Source: Polytrichum commune (Eukaryota; Streptophyta; Polytrichopsida; Polytrichales; Polytrichaceae). From it: a DNA stretch of 64,000 nucleotides. The stretch is from positions 33,634,440-33,698,439 of the forward strand of contig OX485807.1 in assembly GCA_950295325.1 (NCBI GenBank), read 5' to 3'. Within the stretch, counting starts at the first letter, position 1. The number at the start of each line of letters is the position of its first letter. Below the pieces are notes generated by a model, which saw only the letters and a program-made list of their open reading frames with translations, searched no databases and was not told where the DNA came from. Position numbers and translations under genes: made by a program. Shown piece by piece: positions 11,772-26,221 of the stretch.

Positions 11772-12112
11772 GCCTATTGAGAGAATGGAAGTTGGGCCTT
11801 ACCTCTTCACACTGGGTCTTCAACCTGAAGTCCCAAGTATGACATGGATGCCTACATGGCAACACTCTTTGGAGGTGAGGCTTGGGACTTGTGTTGAGAG
11901 TTGGGTCGAGCAAAAAAAAAAGCCATACCCAACTCTCACAAGTTCCATGAGTTTTTTTACATAAAATAATTAAGCTCGAATATTAATGATTAATTTACCA
12001 TATTTTAATGGTGTCTTGAGGTTCAGAAAGTAAGACCTTGTCTCCATGCTGGGAAGAGCTAACATGAGTGGGACTTGGGACTTGGGACTTGGGACCCCAT
12101 GCGAACCGGCCC
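11772..12112. mobile_element. Tourist-like MITE, left-truncated copy
   Basis: Matches the full-length element at 48114-48492 in blocks such as GAGCATGGAAGTTGGG, GACATGGATGCC and AACATGAGTGGGACTTGGGA. The right terminus GAACCGGCCC followed by TTA is intact; the left terminus is not found. The interior forms a long hairpin with TTGTGTTGAGAGTTGGGT facing ACCCAACTCTCACAA around an A-rich loop. Confidence 0.65.
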
Positions 12113-12115
12113 TTA

Positions 12116-13605
12116 ATAGTGGTGCCTCACAACTTTATTTTGAATTGATCTTGAACGCAACTTCGTCAATGTGTACACACTTACATAAGTCTATTTAATA
12201 GAAAGCATTGAAATGAAGAATGTTTGCACATCTAATTATTTTCCTGAATTCTAGGTGGTTTTTTTCATTCATGGACCCTAAATTCATAAAGCCTTATTTT
12301 ATCTTTTGTTTTTGGGAAAGAATTGAAGTCTAATGCACAAAACCAACAGGATGACAAAGGCCCACAACATCAATCCGGCTTTTGACTTACAGAACCGTTG
12401 TGGTGGAGGGCGAAGGGCATATCCAACTTGTACTAAGGAAAGGAAATTAGAACTTCACCAACATTCAGAAAACCTTTGGATGGGACACACAAGGCCTCCT
12501 ACCATTTTATTAGCCGAACATTTCCATGTGGAATACGGGCGCAAACACATGAGAGGGGGAATTTGTCCTCTTGTCAACCTTGTGAGTTGGAATATGGTCA
12601 TCATCTCACTTATCCATTTTGAATCTCACCACAATGGATTTAGTGAACTTTTGTATCTAGAATTTTAATTTTTGTAAACAAAATCCAAAATAAAACTCAT
12701 ATTATAATAATAATTTGAACAATAATACCATGTGACAATTTTAAGAAATCGTGTTAAAATACAAAAATCTTGGGTTTGCACAAACTTATGTTTGCATATC
12801 AATTTTATTCAACCAAAATAGAAGTCAATGTTTGGTTTTGGAACATGGACGTTCTCAACTCCCCCTCCTTGAACGTCAACTACTCCCTACGCCTATATCG
12901 ACCACTTATCTTCATCCTAAAGAAAATTTATACACACTTCCGTGTGGAAGAAGGGTCACAATTTTATCATTTGATGATTTGCATGAACTTAGTTAGGACA
13001 AGAAAGTGTGCTCTACCCGGGATTAAACATACTTATGTACAATTACCTATTATAATCAAGAATACAATATAAATTATCGCATATTGACTTGAAAGTTACA
13101 TGTAGAGCACAATGAATCGTACCTCGGTGCTTGTCTAGCAAGTTTAGCATTAAACACTCTTCAGTCAAAAGTTGATGTTGTAAGCAAGGGAGCCAAAAGA
13201 ATCCAAGGGCAAGTAAGCAATTAAGCTAATAGCATGTGTTGTGTTGAAGGAAGTTAAATGGAGAGAAGGAATTATTGCATAGTGGAGTACCTCTCATTCA
13301 TTCAACATAAAAAGCCTTGAAGTAGTACATAGCTTGAAATTTTGATTCTATGTTTTTACACGACACCGTAAATAGCTTCAAAGACCATGAATCCGTCTAG
13401 TCTAAGTCATTTTTTATGAACTAGCCACAAATTTATAAGAGATTAAGATTTTATGTTGGATGGATGAGAGGTACGCTCATATGCGATAATTCCCTCTCTC
13501 TAGTGAATGGATGCTTGTGGTTGCTTTCGAAGAGAGAGACCATGATTACCAATGCCATGGAATGATGTCTAGTTAAACACGTAGAGTGTGTTGAAAGGTT
13601 ATTTC
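12116..13605. other. Unassigned AT-rich sequence
   Basis: The longest ORF (12333-12668, 111 codons) has no recognisable domain, an ordinary start context and no partner exon that I could find. I treat it as chance. Confidence 0.4.
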
Positions 13606-14004
13606 CAATGTTATTCTAGTATCGTCTCTTTTTAATACTATTAAGGTGTTTGTAATGACGATTTTGTTTTTTTAAATACTAGTAGGGTATGGATATTTGG
13701 CTTCTTCTTCTTCTTCTTCTTCTTTCAATACCATTGAAGTCTATATATCATGCAAGAATCCTCAAACCTAGGTATACTATCAACATGGTTTTCAATAGTA
13801 TTGATCCAAATAACTCGGGTAATCAAGGATTCTCTTAGACTGAGATACCCACCAAACATCAATATTTGATTGGTAACAAAATTATGATAGCCACGGATAT
13901 GTTTATTGACACCACTGTTGATTGGAAGGTTGTAACATTTTAACTGTTGTAGTGTTAATTGATTATTGATACCATGCATTCACATGTACACTAGACCAAC
14001 ATTG
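13606..14004. mobile_element. hAT-like MITE (family B), copy 1
   Basis: Exact 8-bp duplication GTTATTTC at 13598-13605 and 14005-14012. Inverted ends: CAATGTTATTCTAGTATCG on the left and, on the complement of the right, CAATGTTGGTCTAGTGTAC. A (TTC)n run at 13701-13724 lies inside. Relatives sit at 27374-27743 and in IPK2 intron 6 at 37283-37556. Confidence 0.75.
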
Positions 14005-14012
14005 GTTATTTC

Positions 14013-17000
14013 CATGTGGGATCAACAATGCATGCAACAATTTGAATACAATACATGGCTAAACGATTCCAAAAAACAATCATTTCCCATTCACCATATT
14101 CTCACCTTACACTGTTGAATACACATGGATAGGTCACTTAGTGTATTTTTGAACTGACAAGCAACCTCATATAGGTGTGGGGGTGACTCTTTGGGGAGGT
14201 TTGTATATCATGTGTGAACAAGGGGAGATAGATGATAGACAGAAACTCCGGTCCCTTTTAAGGGGCCGGCGTGAATAAAGTGTCCGTTCGTAATGCCAAT
14301 GACCCGATGCCCACCGGACAAGGGGACATTGGGACAATAAGTGAACAAGGGGTATTATCGTCGGGGGTATTTTGACAGACCAAATTATTTAAATGGATCA
14401 TTCAATTACCTAATCATCTAGTTCATGGTCGTTGTAAGGGTTCGTATAATTACTCACAAATTTTGAAAGGGGTTATGTTATAGCCCCTTAATTTACATAA
14501 TAAATTAGAAAAGTGAAATCCCAATATTAAATAAATCTTGGGTCATGCAAAGCTGCAATGTTTGTTTGCAAAAGAAACCCTACCAAAACCTATGAAGTTT
14601 GAACATAAACACCATGGATGAGAATGACAATGTGGTAACATTTCATCCATTTGTTAGGATAACCCACGTAAAAGGCCAACTTTCATCTATACCCATACCT
14701 TAATTTCGCATAATATACCATATCTTAAAAAACCTACACTGGATATGTTACATGGAACCTTATATTGGGTATAATCTAATAGGACTTATTTTTATCAATC
14801 GTTTAATATCTCTAAAAAAAATTAGGTACAAATAATAAAATACACCATCTTTGGTTGCACCATCCCAACAAGCAATTTCTAAATCCACACCTCCCATCAC
14901 CACCATCACCACCACCACTACAAGAATATTGGGAGGATTAGAATGGTTTAACATAAAACTTATAAAATATTTCCACATAAACAAGGGTCCATTAAAAGTA
15001 AATAATCCTATTACAAGTAAGGTAGACAACAAGGTAAATAATATAGATTTTGTGTTTCCACCATGATTCTTCTTTTGTGATGCACAACAATAGTGTAATT
15101 CTCAACCCTAGATTTGCAAATTTGTAAACAATTTGCTCAATTTTCTCACTGCACTGTCCATTCAGGTTATACTTTTGGAATTCACGTTATTGCACATGTG
15201 GTTTTGTAATGGTATGTATGCATCATGCCCTCTTTGCTGCTATGCTTTGTTTGTGCCACTTTTGTAATACATGTATTTTTGAATTAAATTTATAATTAAA
15301 AATAATATAGACTACAAGAAATTACGATAATATAGGCAATATAACTAATGATAGGGCGGAATAAAATAGGTCACTCTAAAGAATTAGAGAATTATATGGA
15401 ATTCTAAATTCATGCCTTAGAAGGTAAATAGCCCTCACATAAATAGCCCTTATCCGTATGTGGTGCATAAAAATCCTATAGAGTGCCCTACATGAATCAA
15501 TAGAAAGGTTTATGGGCTAAGACATTGGATCTCAATCTTAAAATATCATCTATTATGTTATCCAACTAGTCATTGATTTGAAATTCATCCTCTTCACAAT
15601 AGAAATAGAAATAAGTAAAAACGATGTTGTCAAAATTCACATTATTTTAACTTCTAAAATTCATGCATCTACGCATTTGCCTGTTTACAAGTTAAGGTTA
15701 TCATTAACAAAATTTCAATGGCAATGTTCAATGTGAAGGAAGCAAACATAAAAAAATAGAAGTGCAGGTGCTTCTTGGAGCTTGCATGAATAAATACCCA
15801 TTCGTCACCAAGGAATACTCATGCATCACATGGTTGGCTTCAATGTAAAGGATATCAATACTAGTTGAGTATTTCAAGCTCGTAGAATTGTATCGGCCAT
15901 CACCAAGTGATAATTGGAACAGTGGACTTGGAGACTTATGTAATCTCCTCCCCACAAATAAATCAAGAAGAAAGAATTGACCTAACTACAACAATATTAT
16001 ACATGATCATACAACTTAATGAAGTTGTTGTTTATTCAAATGGATACGGTTGTGTTAAATAAACATTGTAGGTCAACAACATACAAGAAAAGAAACATTG
16101 GTTTTTTCACCAACACGAATGTGAGCTATTAGCCCTATCATGTTCAAGAGCTCCCATGGCATCCCCTTGTTATTGGGTGTAATGCCTATCTTTTGGCAGC
16201 TGGGCTATGCCAAGCCCATGCCAAGTTATGTTATGATAGGCTAGTTGGTGACTATGGGATTACAAACACATTGACATTTAGGTATATCAATGTCCACATT
16301 TGATCAAACGAAGAAATTGAATCCATGGCTCACCTTGCCTTCGGGCCTCTTCGAACATGTTGTAACTATCAAGTGTTGATTTTCTATTTAGGATAAGTAA
16401 GAATGATAGTTTAGTTTGTATATGCACTTAGGCACATTACATGTGATGAAAGTCATCACTTTAAGTGTTGCCATTGATTAACAACACTCTTTGATTAATT
16501 TAGAAAGATTTTGGGTACCATAAAGCATCAATAGCTACAACAATAACAAATGTCTTGTTTATTTTGGCTCATGTTATTTGTGGATATAGTGAAAATTAAC
16601 ATTATTATATTGTGAAACATGTGTAGTGGATTTTGGGAAAAACTCATTCCACAAGATGTGTACTTTGGAACTCATACGCTAGTCATGAATTGATATCAAA
16701 ATGCTTCAAATGAAACTTGTTGTAGAAAGCTCGATATTAAAGTGATTTAGGCAAGTTTGGTTAACTTAAGGGCACTTCAAACTAGAGCTTGAGGCACGTG
16801 ACCATTGAAATCTTAAACCTCTTATTGAGGCAAAAGGTGGAGACCATTCTACTTCACTTAAACTAGAGCTCAAGGATCTCATGGACCACGTATCCTAGAG
16901 GGTTCTCTATTTCATCTTTACTAGTGCCGGAATGTACTTTTCACGTGGGATTTAAAAGCGCTTCAACCAATGCATGATGGACATGTGGCAAACATAAGGG

Positions 17001-17439
17001 GGGGGGGATTCAATTGCAATTTTTTTATATGGCAATCTTTAGATCAGTTTCAAGGCCCTTGTGTTGTTGCTGGAATGAAACAATATTGGACAACCAAGAA
17101 ATTATTTACCAAAACTCATGCATTTGTCATGTTTTGTATTTTATTTAACGTAAGGTGTCATCGTTTCATGTGCATTACAATTTCATCCAACCCATTTTGT
17201 CACATTATCATCACACCGAAACTCATATGCCAATCGTATTTACAAAAGAGTAATGTAAAAACAGTCACCGACATCACAACTCACCCAAGGAATTTTTACC
17301 ACATTTACTTGTATGTGAAATTGAAATGTTTATGTAAAAGTTAAATAGTTTTCGCATGTTGTAATTCATTGGACTCCATTCCATTGGTTAGTTAGTTCAT
17401 AAGAGAAGTGGGCCTAGTGGTGTGGTGTTAAGGTGTGAA
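14013..17439. other. Unassigned AT-rich sequence
   Basis: About 3.4 kb without a supportable gene. A block near 16890-16960 (CTAGAGGGTTCTCTATTTCA) is loosely like the MITE at 62761-62916 but ends were not found. A CAC-rich run lies at about 14881-14925. Confidence 0.35.
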
Positions 17440-17676
17440 TTAGAAAACAAACATAAAAAAGAAGACATGTGTTTGAAAGAGATTGGGCTACGTGCTCACA
17501 ATGTATTGATTATTCTACACACAATAGTCAAAGTAATGGGGTGGGGGGAACATGCATAAGCATATAATAACTTGCAAAACTTTCAATTTGACAATGGTTA
17601 GGATTCTCATACGAACTTTGAAAATTATGAGGAAAGTGACTATAGGCATGATTTGGAATTGCTAATTACCTTGCAT
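17440..17676 (+). repeat. Dispersed repeat F, copy 1
   Basis: Contains GTTTGAAAGAGATTGG, CTACGTGCTCA and a tail ending in TTGCTAATTACCTTGCATTA. The same blocks recur in IPK2 introns 2 and 7 and at about 41200, 29225 (minus), 50515 (minus) and 60050 (minus). The class is unresolved. Confidence 0.5.
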
Positions 17677-17679
17677 TAA

Positions 17680-18180
17680 GGGCCACTTCACAAACAAAAC
17701 TGAGAGCCCACAACCATTACGCTTCAAGCACTCTCATTGGTGGAAAAGGCGGAGCCAGTCCAAGTTCGCTTCACACTACGCTTCAAGGACCAACGGAGTG
17801 TGTGAATGCAAGATGGATGTAAAGTCCACATGGACTCCTACTTGGCATCAAATGAATCATGTTTCATGGTCACTTGGATTATTTTCCAAAACCACCTCTT
17901 AGAGGTAGGCCTAACACAAAACCAGGAGACCGTGGCACTCCGAATGCTCACCACCGTTGGTTTATTCTATTTTATCGTGCGTGAGGACCTCCGCATGAAT
18001 AGATATTCATCGAAATAGCGTTTAATTGAGGGCCCGGTCACATACGGCTTCACACTACACTTGAGTTTCCATGACTGCACTACATGATGTTGGAGGTGTG
18101 TTGGGACGACCTTTGAACACTTTCTTTTGGGCTGTCACAATTTCATGGTCACGGCTCTTGGCTCGTGTGTGAAGTGGCCC
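17680..18180 (+). mobile_element. Tourist-like MITE in the left arm
   Basis: The ends are GGGCCACTTCACAAACAAAA on the left and, on the complement of the right, GGGCCACTTCACACACGAGC, with TAA on both sides (17677-17679 and 18181-18183). Non-coding, 501 bp. Its inverted twin is at about 18603-19092 and a half copy lies at 58128-58333. Confidence 0.75.
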
Positions 18181-18602
18181 TAATTGGGTGTTTGGTAACC
18201 TTCAAGAAGTGGGTGCTGAGAGAAGAGTGCTCCAATGGCCTTAATACTTTGGCCAGTTGTTCATTCATGGCGTTGAAGGCGTACTTGTGGCTCTAGTGTT
18301 AGTAAATCATGCATCATGCAGTGTAAGTAAGCAAGTAAGAGCAGTCAGATTTGGATGCTTGTGAATGTGCGGCCACCTGTATAATAATGAACAAGAGCAT
18401 ATACAGGTGGCCGCACATTCACAAGCATCCAAATCTGACTGCTCTTACTTGCTTACTTACACTGCATGATGCATGATTTACTAACACTAGAGCCACAAGT
18501 ACGCCTTCAACGCCATGAATGAACAACTGGCCAAAGTATTAAGGTCATTGAAGCACTCTTCTCTCGGCACCCACCTCTCGAAGGTTACCAAACACCCAAT
18601 TA

Positions 18603-19092
18603 GGGCCACTTCACACACGAGCCAAGAGCCGTGACCATGAAATTGTGACAGCCCAAAAGAAAGTGTCGAAAGGTCGTCCCAACACACCTCCAACATCATG
18701 TAGTGTGGTCATGGAAACTCAAGTGTAGTGTGAAGCCGTATGTGACCGGGCCCTCAACCAAACGCTATTTCGATGAATTTCTATTCATGCGGAGGTCCTC
18801 ACGCACGATAAATTGAATAAACCAACGGTTGTGAGCGGTTGAAGTGTCACGGTCTCCCGGTTTTGTGTGAGGCCTACCTCCAACAAATGGTTTTGGAAAA
18901 TAGTCCAAGTGAGCATGAACCATGATCCATTCGATATCATAGTAAGAACCCGTGAAGACTTTACATCCATCTTGCATTCACATACTCCGTCGGTCCCTCA
19001 AGCGTGGTGTGAAGCTTGAACTTGGAGCGGCTCCGCGTTTTCCACCAACGAGAGTGCTTGAAGTGCAATGGTCACGGGCTCTCGGTCCCTTA
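18603..19092 (-). mobile_element. Tourist-like MITE in the right arm
   Basis: Inverted copy of the element in the left arm. The GGGCCACTTCACACACGAGC end is intact next to TTA (18600-18602). The outer end is degraded: the block GGGCTCTCGGTCCCTTA at about 19076 lacks the final CACTTC part. Confidence 0.7.
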
Positions 19093-22000
19093 CCCTCATC
19101 GCCATGTGCTTTGTATGAATGACTTGGTTGAGGCCATTTAATTTGTTGGCACCTTGGTCTTCATTGGGTGCATGTGAAGCATGGCATGTCCTCTTGGGGC
19201 TAAGTCTCATAGTACAACGTCGCCAGAGGATTTTTGGGCCTTCTATGCGGATCATGGGCCTGCAGCTGGGAATTTACGAAGCATCAACTTCAACACATCT
19301 GTGCCTGCCATTGTATATTCTCCAACTTCAGGGCTCCCTAGCTAGGGCCATTGTACGTATTCCACACGTGGCCAAGGGCCGCGAGAGAATTTCATTTAGG
19401 ATTTTAGTGGTCACGGTCACCCGTACCAAGTCATGACCACAAGAACTCCTAAATTGATTTTCAAAAGTTTTTTTTCCCCGGTCATGAGAGGATTTAGATT
19501 GACACATTCTGTTTTTTTTTTTTTATGAAAAGGAAAACAAATACAGTTACTAAAAACAATGTATGATGTAGAAATGTCTGTTTGTAGGATTCCGTGTTAT
19601 TTTCTCATTCATTTTCTAGCACCTTCGTTTTCTTCTTCTTTTGTTTTTGTTTTTTTTTTGGGCGGGGGGGGGGGGTTGTGTAGAATGAAATAGGATCACC
19701 ACTCATTTCTCCACCAATGAGAGAATCCAAAAAGTGGTAGTCATGATACGTGGTTACTAGTGTAGCCATGCCACGGGGGGGCTCACCTAGTGTAAATTGT
19801 TGCATTTACATGCAATATCCAACATATTTCAGGGGGGTGTAGATTTTTTTGGCATACATTTTGAGGACCCTATAATTATATAATATTGGAAATCGAGCCC
19901 TTTGATGGGATAGTGTGTAAATTATGTATTCTTAGAGATTTTGTATTCATAACCATATATTTATGTCAAGAAATTAAGACTAGAATCAATGGAGGCAATT
20001 TTCGGGATTCCAATACACAAATCATAGCAATGAAAATTGCTTTCAATATAAAAAAAATTGATGAGACGTAGTGTAAAAATTGCACCACAAATATAAACTA
20101 ATAAGGTCCAGCATTAACAATTTTTTTTATCATAAACATAGGAACAACTTAACTAAGTGAGTAACACAAATCTTTCCCTCTTGGAACTCCAAAACACACA
20201 CATACATGATTATAACTCCACACACCGAAATCAATATTTTCCAAAAGCCGATGATGATCACTGCAACTGCTCAAGGCATTCATAATTCAGTCCTTGAAGA
20301 GAAACTCAACACGGAAATTTTGGGAAATTGAATTGTTATGCAATTGCTAGAATGGTGGCATCAATATCTCATCTAAGCCAAAACTTTCCAATTACTAAGT
20401 TAACCTCCAAAAGAAAATGTTAAGTTGATTGTTTCACATTTCTTAGCAACAAACAATTCAAGTTTCTCACTAACTGCAACTATATGTAAACCTCCCTTCA
20501 AGCTCAAAAAACCATGACTATTGCACTACTACTAGTTTATGTGGATGTACACCATATAATAAGAAATGATCACACTAACTTTTGTCTTAAGTTGTTTGTA
20601 AACATGTATGAATCTTGGTCCCGCCGGGGCCGGGGGGGGGGAGTGTGTCACTTCCGTATTTTAGAAACTGCATGATACCAAATATAGGGTTCATTTTTAC
20701 AAATCAGAAAACATGTACTTGTAACAAAGCTCAAGTTATATATATTGAGTTATTTATTGTGGTATAAATAACTCAGGGTGGTTACAAATTGATCATATTA
20801 TAGAAGTTTTAAAACTAGCATACCATAGGGTTCGGTAGGATGAGGAAGTAAAATAATATATATTAGGGCCCCATGTTGTGGATGTGCACCATTGGATGAC
20901 ATCTCATGGGTGTCTCTTGGGAGTTCAATGTAATATACTGGGTTAGATGCGGGAAGGGCTCTTGATGGGGGTTTGTGCATTTTGTTTGGCTTTGTGAGTT
21001 TCCAATTAGGGTTTGTGGGAGTTGTTTGAGGTTTGCGTGTCTATGCAGACTCCCACCATCTTGCAAACTTGGCAAATGTTGATGGTTGATTGTTGAAGGT
21101 TGGACAATAGGTGCAAAAACATAGTTGCACTCCTCAAGTTCGCCCATTCCAAGCTTCATCTGTCCTACTATCAATTTTTTGATTTTTGGGTATATGGGTA
21201 AGGTTTAGGGTTTTGAATTCTTGTTGTGAGTTCTCACATTTTTTGGGGGAGCATTGTCGACGTAAAGGAGAGAGGCAATGTTAGCAAGAGGTGTTTGTAT
21301 GAGTGATACCAATTGGAACTCAAGGTACTCAATTCTAGTGAGGTTGTTGGGTTAGGTACAAACCAAGTTTGCAATGTCTTTGATGTTGAAATTGTTCTCC
21401 TTTGCTATCCACTCTAGAGTTTGTTGGGAGTCATAAACAAAATCTACGTCAACCACATGCATGTGCTTTTGGATTGAAGGTTGGGATTGGCCAGAATCTT
21501 ACCCTTGTTGATGACTTTTGACTAGCCATTGCCTCCACTTGCTGGTTCTAGAGTTAGTGGTGAGAGCACTGCCCATGTGCACGTTATCTAAAGTCCACAT
21601 TGGTGAGTGCCGAGGCTATAGCTAGACATTTGCTAGCCAAAGAAAAATTAAGGAAAGATTTGAAATTAATAGCCCTTGAGGATTATGAATGGCACTTGAG
21701 GTCTTTGGACCAAAATTTGTGGGTGTAGTAGAGGTGTGTGCAGTGTTATAAAGAGTTTGGATCCACCATTGGAGATCATTCCAATAACACAACCCACAAA
21801 CTCTTTGTTAGTTTTCTAAAAAAACACTTCATGTCTAACATGCGTATCCAAAATTGGCGCCAAAGAAAGAGAGTCTAGTTTAGCGAGCATCCTCAATCAC
21901 AAGCCTCGAAAAGGGAGTCTATTATCTCGATTGCATATGATCATCAAGCATGAGTGGTTGAAGGCGTTCATATACTAAGTGCAAGTGAATGTAACAAGTG

Positions 22001-23175
22001 CCTGATGAGAAATAACCATTTGCTTTAGTTGGGGATCGTAAATCCAAGGAAGTGAAATCTTATTAGGGATTTGGCAGATAATTGAGAGGCATCGAGGGTG
22101 ACAATAAGCGAGTACGTAAGTAACCAATATGTATAGAACATGGGTTGGTTCAAGAAGAGCCGCCACATATCAAAGCGTCTCAAATTTATAGTTGTTGTAT
22201 GAACCACTAGCTTAGTTGAAGATTGACAACTTTCAATTTGATTCACAACTTAATATCCACTGCATCTTGATTGCGTTAAAGAGCTTATATTATCCTTTTA
22301 TGAGTACAACCTTTGAGCTTTGACTAACCATGGACTTGCAATTGAGTTTGTCATAAGGTGGGATTGTCATGTCACTTACCATTTAACTATTGAAGCAAAT
22401 TGAAATAAACTGATATTAAGTTGAATTTGTATTTCACCTTAAAACTAAACTGAGAACACAAGACTTATTATACCTAAGGTATGGCAAAGTGCATGTAGTT
22501 TCAAAGCATGTCACAAATTTTGGTGTGGTTGATAGATGGTGCATCTTGTGAGGCCAAATCCACCACCCTTAAGCGTCCTAGTCCAGGTGATGACTTTGAG
22601 AATCACATTTATCTATTACAACATTGAACCATGTGCAAGGTAATTTTCATGTCCAAATGAACATGTATTGTCTCACTCATTGTACTTTATTAATGTTGGC
22701 CTCTTGGCTTGTGCTAGAGTTGGCTTTCTCAAGAGTCCAACCCGCGGCCGTGGCCACACATGCCTTTAAAGACATCCCCCTCGCAACCTTTGGCCTAACC
22801 TCCTTTGTCTCGTCATCGCGGGGGTCATCCACCTTCTCCATTAATAATGCAAGTGATTTAATTGCCCAATAAGATGCGAGTGTTCAAAAACACTGTTCTT
22901 ACTAGTCCACCCCAATTACATTTACTAGCAAGCCACACCTCACGCTACCTAGCCTAATAAGTCTAAAACTTACATATGCACTAGAATAATCTAAAATGCA
23001 TAACTTGCCCTATGCTTAGTTTTAGTGATAATGTTCGATTTGGGCTAAGCTTTAGGCCCCTAAACCCATTCCTCGGTAACCCAGCTTAAACCAACCATCC
23101 AGGTTCCCTTAAAGTTGACCTTCGCTTTCACCACTTCAATGAGCTGGTCTCGGCCCTTTCGGCTACTGAGATAAC
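19093..23175. other. Unassigned AT-rich sequence
   Basis: About 4 kb without a gene or bounded element that I can support. It holds a (G)12 tract at 19664-19675 and a G-rich run at about 20625-20642. The ORFs here are short, overlap on opposite strands and match nothing I recognise. Confidence 0.35.
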
Positions 23176-23425
23176 GAGCCTTGGGAGGCCCCTGGACTAG
23201 CAGTCCCGGCAGCAGTTGAGCCTGGGAGGCCCTGGACTAAGCAAACCCGGCAGCAGTTGAGCCTTGGGAGGCCCCTGGACTAGCAGTCCCGGCAGCAGTT
23301 GAGCCTGGGAGGCCCTGGACTAAGCAGTACCGGCAGCAGTTGAGCCTTGGGAGGCCCCTGGACTAGTAGTCCCGACAGCAGTTGAGCCTTGGGAGGCCCC
23401 TGGACCAGCAGTCCCGGCAGCAGTT
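23176..23425. repeat. GC-rich minisatellite, six units of 41-42 bp
   Basis: Six head-to-tail units of 42, 41, 42, 41, 42 and 42 bp, each beginning GAGCCTTGGGAGGCC (or GAGCCTGGGAGGCC) and ending CCCGGCAGCAGTT. The first four alternate between a GCCCCTGGACTAGCAG type and a GCCCTGGACTAAGCA type, so an 83-bp dimer was duplicated first. It is markedly richer in GC than the flanks. Confidence 0.95.
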
Positions 23426-26221
23426 GATGAAATCAACACCAAACTAATTTCAACTCTAGTGCTTAATCAATTGCTCATCTAAGCCTCTTAACTAATGAAT
23501 GCACACCTCCCACTAAATTAATCCAATCTAACCACTACTCATGAGCTTAGTCCAATGACTCTAAGCTTCCCCTACTCATAAGAGGGATTAACTTCCTAAC
23601 TTCACTATAACTAACTAATCCACACATAAGCCTCAAACTCTAAGAGCTCGCTCCCCTTGAGAGGATTTGAGAGGGAGAGCTTAACTACTTAACTTCACTA
23701 AAACTAATGACCCACACACGTGGCTCAAGCTCTTAAGAGCTTGCTCCCTTGAGAGCGCTTGATGGAGAGAGAGGCAAATGAGAGAAAGAACACCTTAAGT
23801 AGCAAAGAGGGAGAGAGGGAGAGAGGGAGAGAGGGAGAGAGAGGTGAGGATAGGGTGAGAGGATTAGCACCTCCAATCACAATCCTTTAACCCTCTCCTC
23901 CAAAGTAGGGACTAATCCCCATCCACCAAGCTTCCTTCTTCCTAAACTACCAAGGTGGATCCAAAAGTGGGCATTTAACCCGCGGAGCTCACCTTGCTTC
24001 ACCTTACCCACTACTCACATAATCCAGGCATCCTCTTATTGAAATCAAACCTTGAAATAACTACACCACACATTCTAATGCCTAAACTTAAATCCACACC
24101 ACACTTCACTCTTTTTATGTTTTGTGAATAATCATAACACATCAAAGTCAAACTAAAATTGGTTTCGAAGAGTTAATCACCACATGTGGGCACCATTTTG
24201 GGCTCACCCATCTCATTGAAGTGTCAAAAAATAGAGGAAATGTGTGATTGCTAAACTGTTTGTCATTCCAGCTTGCTTCCAACCTTAAATCTCATTGTTT
24301 GTGCACCAAGGGCATGATTGCTTCTATTTCATATGTGTGAATAGTATGGAATAAATTAAGCATGTGGCTTGCTTGTCCATTCCATTCTAATGAATCTCAA
24401 ATCTTTCGGATAAGTTTGTTCGTAGATCTTCACCTAACCACCCACCATTCAAATTAACTATAAATTAAGTTGAGTGATCACGAAAGGCATGGATACCTTA
24501 GTTTTAGTCAAAGCTAAAGTTTTTCTCCATGGCACAAGGTTTTTCTCGCAAATAAAGACCATGCAATCTATAGTGGGTACCATGTGTATACACGTGGTTT
24601 TATATGCATTCCAGTAATAACATTGTTCAAGCACATAGATATTGTGTGCACTTGACATGCAAGGTTTTATTTATTTATTTTGAGATTATTTTGAGCTTGG
24701 TGAATTGTTCATTCTAGCTTGCTTCCACCATGAGATTTGTTTATTTCTGCAGTCCATTCTTAAATCTTTACCTAATCACCCACCACTCAAATTTAGCTAT
24801 TCGATCAAATTGAGTGATTATGAAAAGCGTGCATAATATTTCCTCAAGATGACACCAAAATTCCATGATTACTTCGAGATATCAAAGCAACAAAAAGAAG
24901 GGCAACCTCATATTTGAGAAGTCTATGTGCAATATCTTCTGCCATTCCATGAAATTTACATCCTTGAATCTCATCAGTGGCAAATGATCAACAAATAAAT
25001 GATGATCTAGTTCATCATGTACAAAACGATCATGGGTCTACACTTATATGAACGGTAGATTATAGTGATACAACATAATCATCATATATAGCAAAGTTTC
25101 ATAACATCGTATCAACTACTAATACACAATCGAATTGAGTGTGATTGGTATTACTCATGCACAACCTACAGATCATGCGAGTGTAGGCACAGAACAAGAA
25201 GGTGTCTGCATTTAGCTATAGAAATTTTGGCATCACAAGCTTAAAGAGGAAGACCACTTGATTTCATGCACTATGAAAAGCTTGTGCGCACTAACAAGTT
25301 TGGATCCGTTAATTTCGTTGTAAAAGATATTTGTAGATTTGGATTTAGTGCATAACACATTTGTAGATATGGATTTAGTGCATACCACATATAGATGTAG
25401 ATTTGGATTTGGATTTGGTGCATAACTGAGGAGATGGGAGTAGGGAATGCTCCCAATGTCCAAGGAAGGTCTGTGGCTCGAAGGATGATTGAAGTCATTA
25501 GAGCTGACCATTCAATGGTTTTGTCCGGTCAAGCAAATTACAAATAGCAACGTGGGCATAAATTATGGTTTGGCCAGTGACACGTGGGGCAAGGGAAGTG
25601 GATTCCTAGGGAGACAGAGTTCAATAGGGGTGCTTTAGTGTCTGGCATTACGAAGGGGTTTTTTGTGCCATGTGGCCATCTGCCACCAACCCTAAGGCTA
25701 GATCCTATTCATGGAATGAAAGACATATTAAATGCTAAATATTGTTATGCAGAGAAGCAATTGTCACATAGCCTTGCTCAATCAACCTGCTACGGGTTCA
25801 CATGTGAGTTTGCGGCTATGATCAAGGTGCTTTATAAATTTTAAATGTGTGTGTGTGTGTTCAATTTGGTTGTTTCATATATACATATTATTTTTTTATA
25901 TAAACATGTGAATGTATAAGCTCAAAATTATTTAGTTTATACATACTAAAACCATCATAGTACACAAACCTTGAATACAAATGAAATGGCTTATGACCAA
26001 CAAATATACCTAGTGTTGGCTATACTAATAGACTTGACAAGTTTTTAAAACGTACGTGGGAAAAGGCAAGAGCCATACCTCAAGCCCACACCTACAAACC
26101 CTAAAGCACTTGTAAAGTGGGTCACGTGGAGGCCATCCAGTATGGGCATACTCTTGGAAGGTCTTGGACATCCAGATTGGAGTACCCCAATCTTGGAAGA
26201 AGTTTGGCCTTTGGTTCCTAA
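23426..26221. other. Unassigned stretch with a GGGAGAGA-type microsatellite
   Basis: A (GGGAGAGA)n-like run lies at about 23807-23843. Three near-identical blocks of about 40 bp at 25331-25430 (TAGATTTGGATTTAGTGCAT and relatives) form a small tandem repeat. No gene was recognised. Confidence 0.35.

Larger units (their letters stand above)
17680..19092. repeat. Large palindrome: 690-bp inverted duplication around a 16-bp loop
   Basis: The left arm (about 17690-18383) and right arm (18400-19092) are inverted copies. They meet at CCTGTATA and TATACAGG with only 16 bp between. The inner 200 bp is near perfect, for example TCAGATTTGGATGCTTGTGA facing its complement; the outer parts have drifted. 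Each arm contains one Tourist-like element plus about 200 bp of flank. A transcript across it would form a long hairpin. Confidence 0.9.
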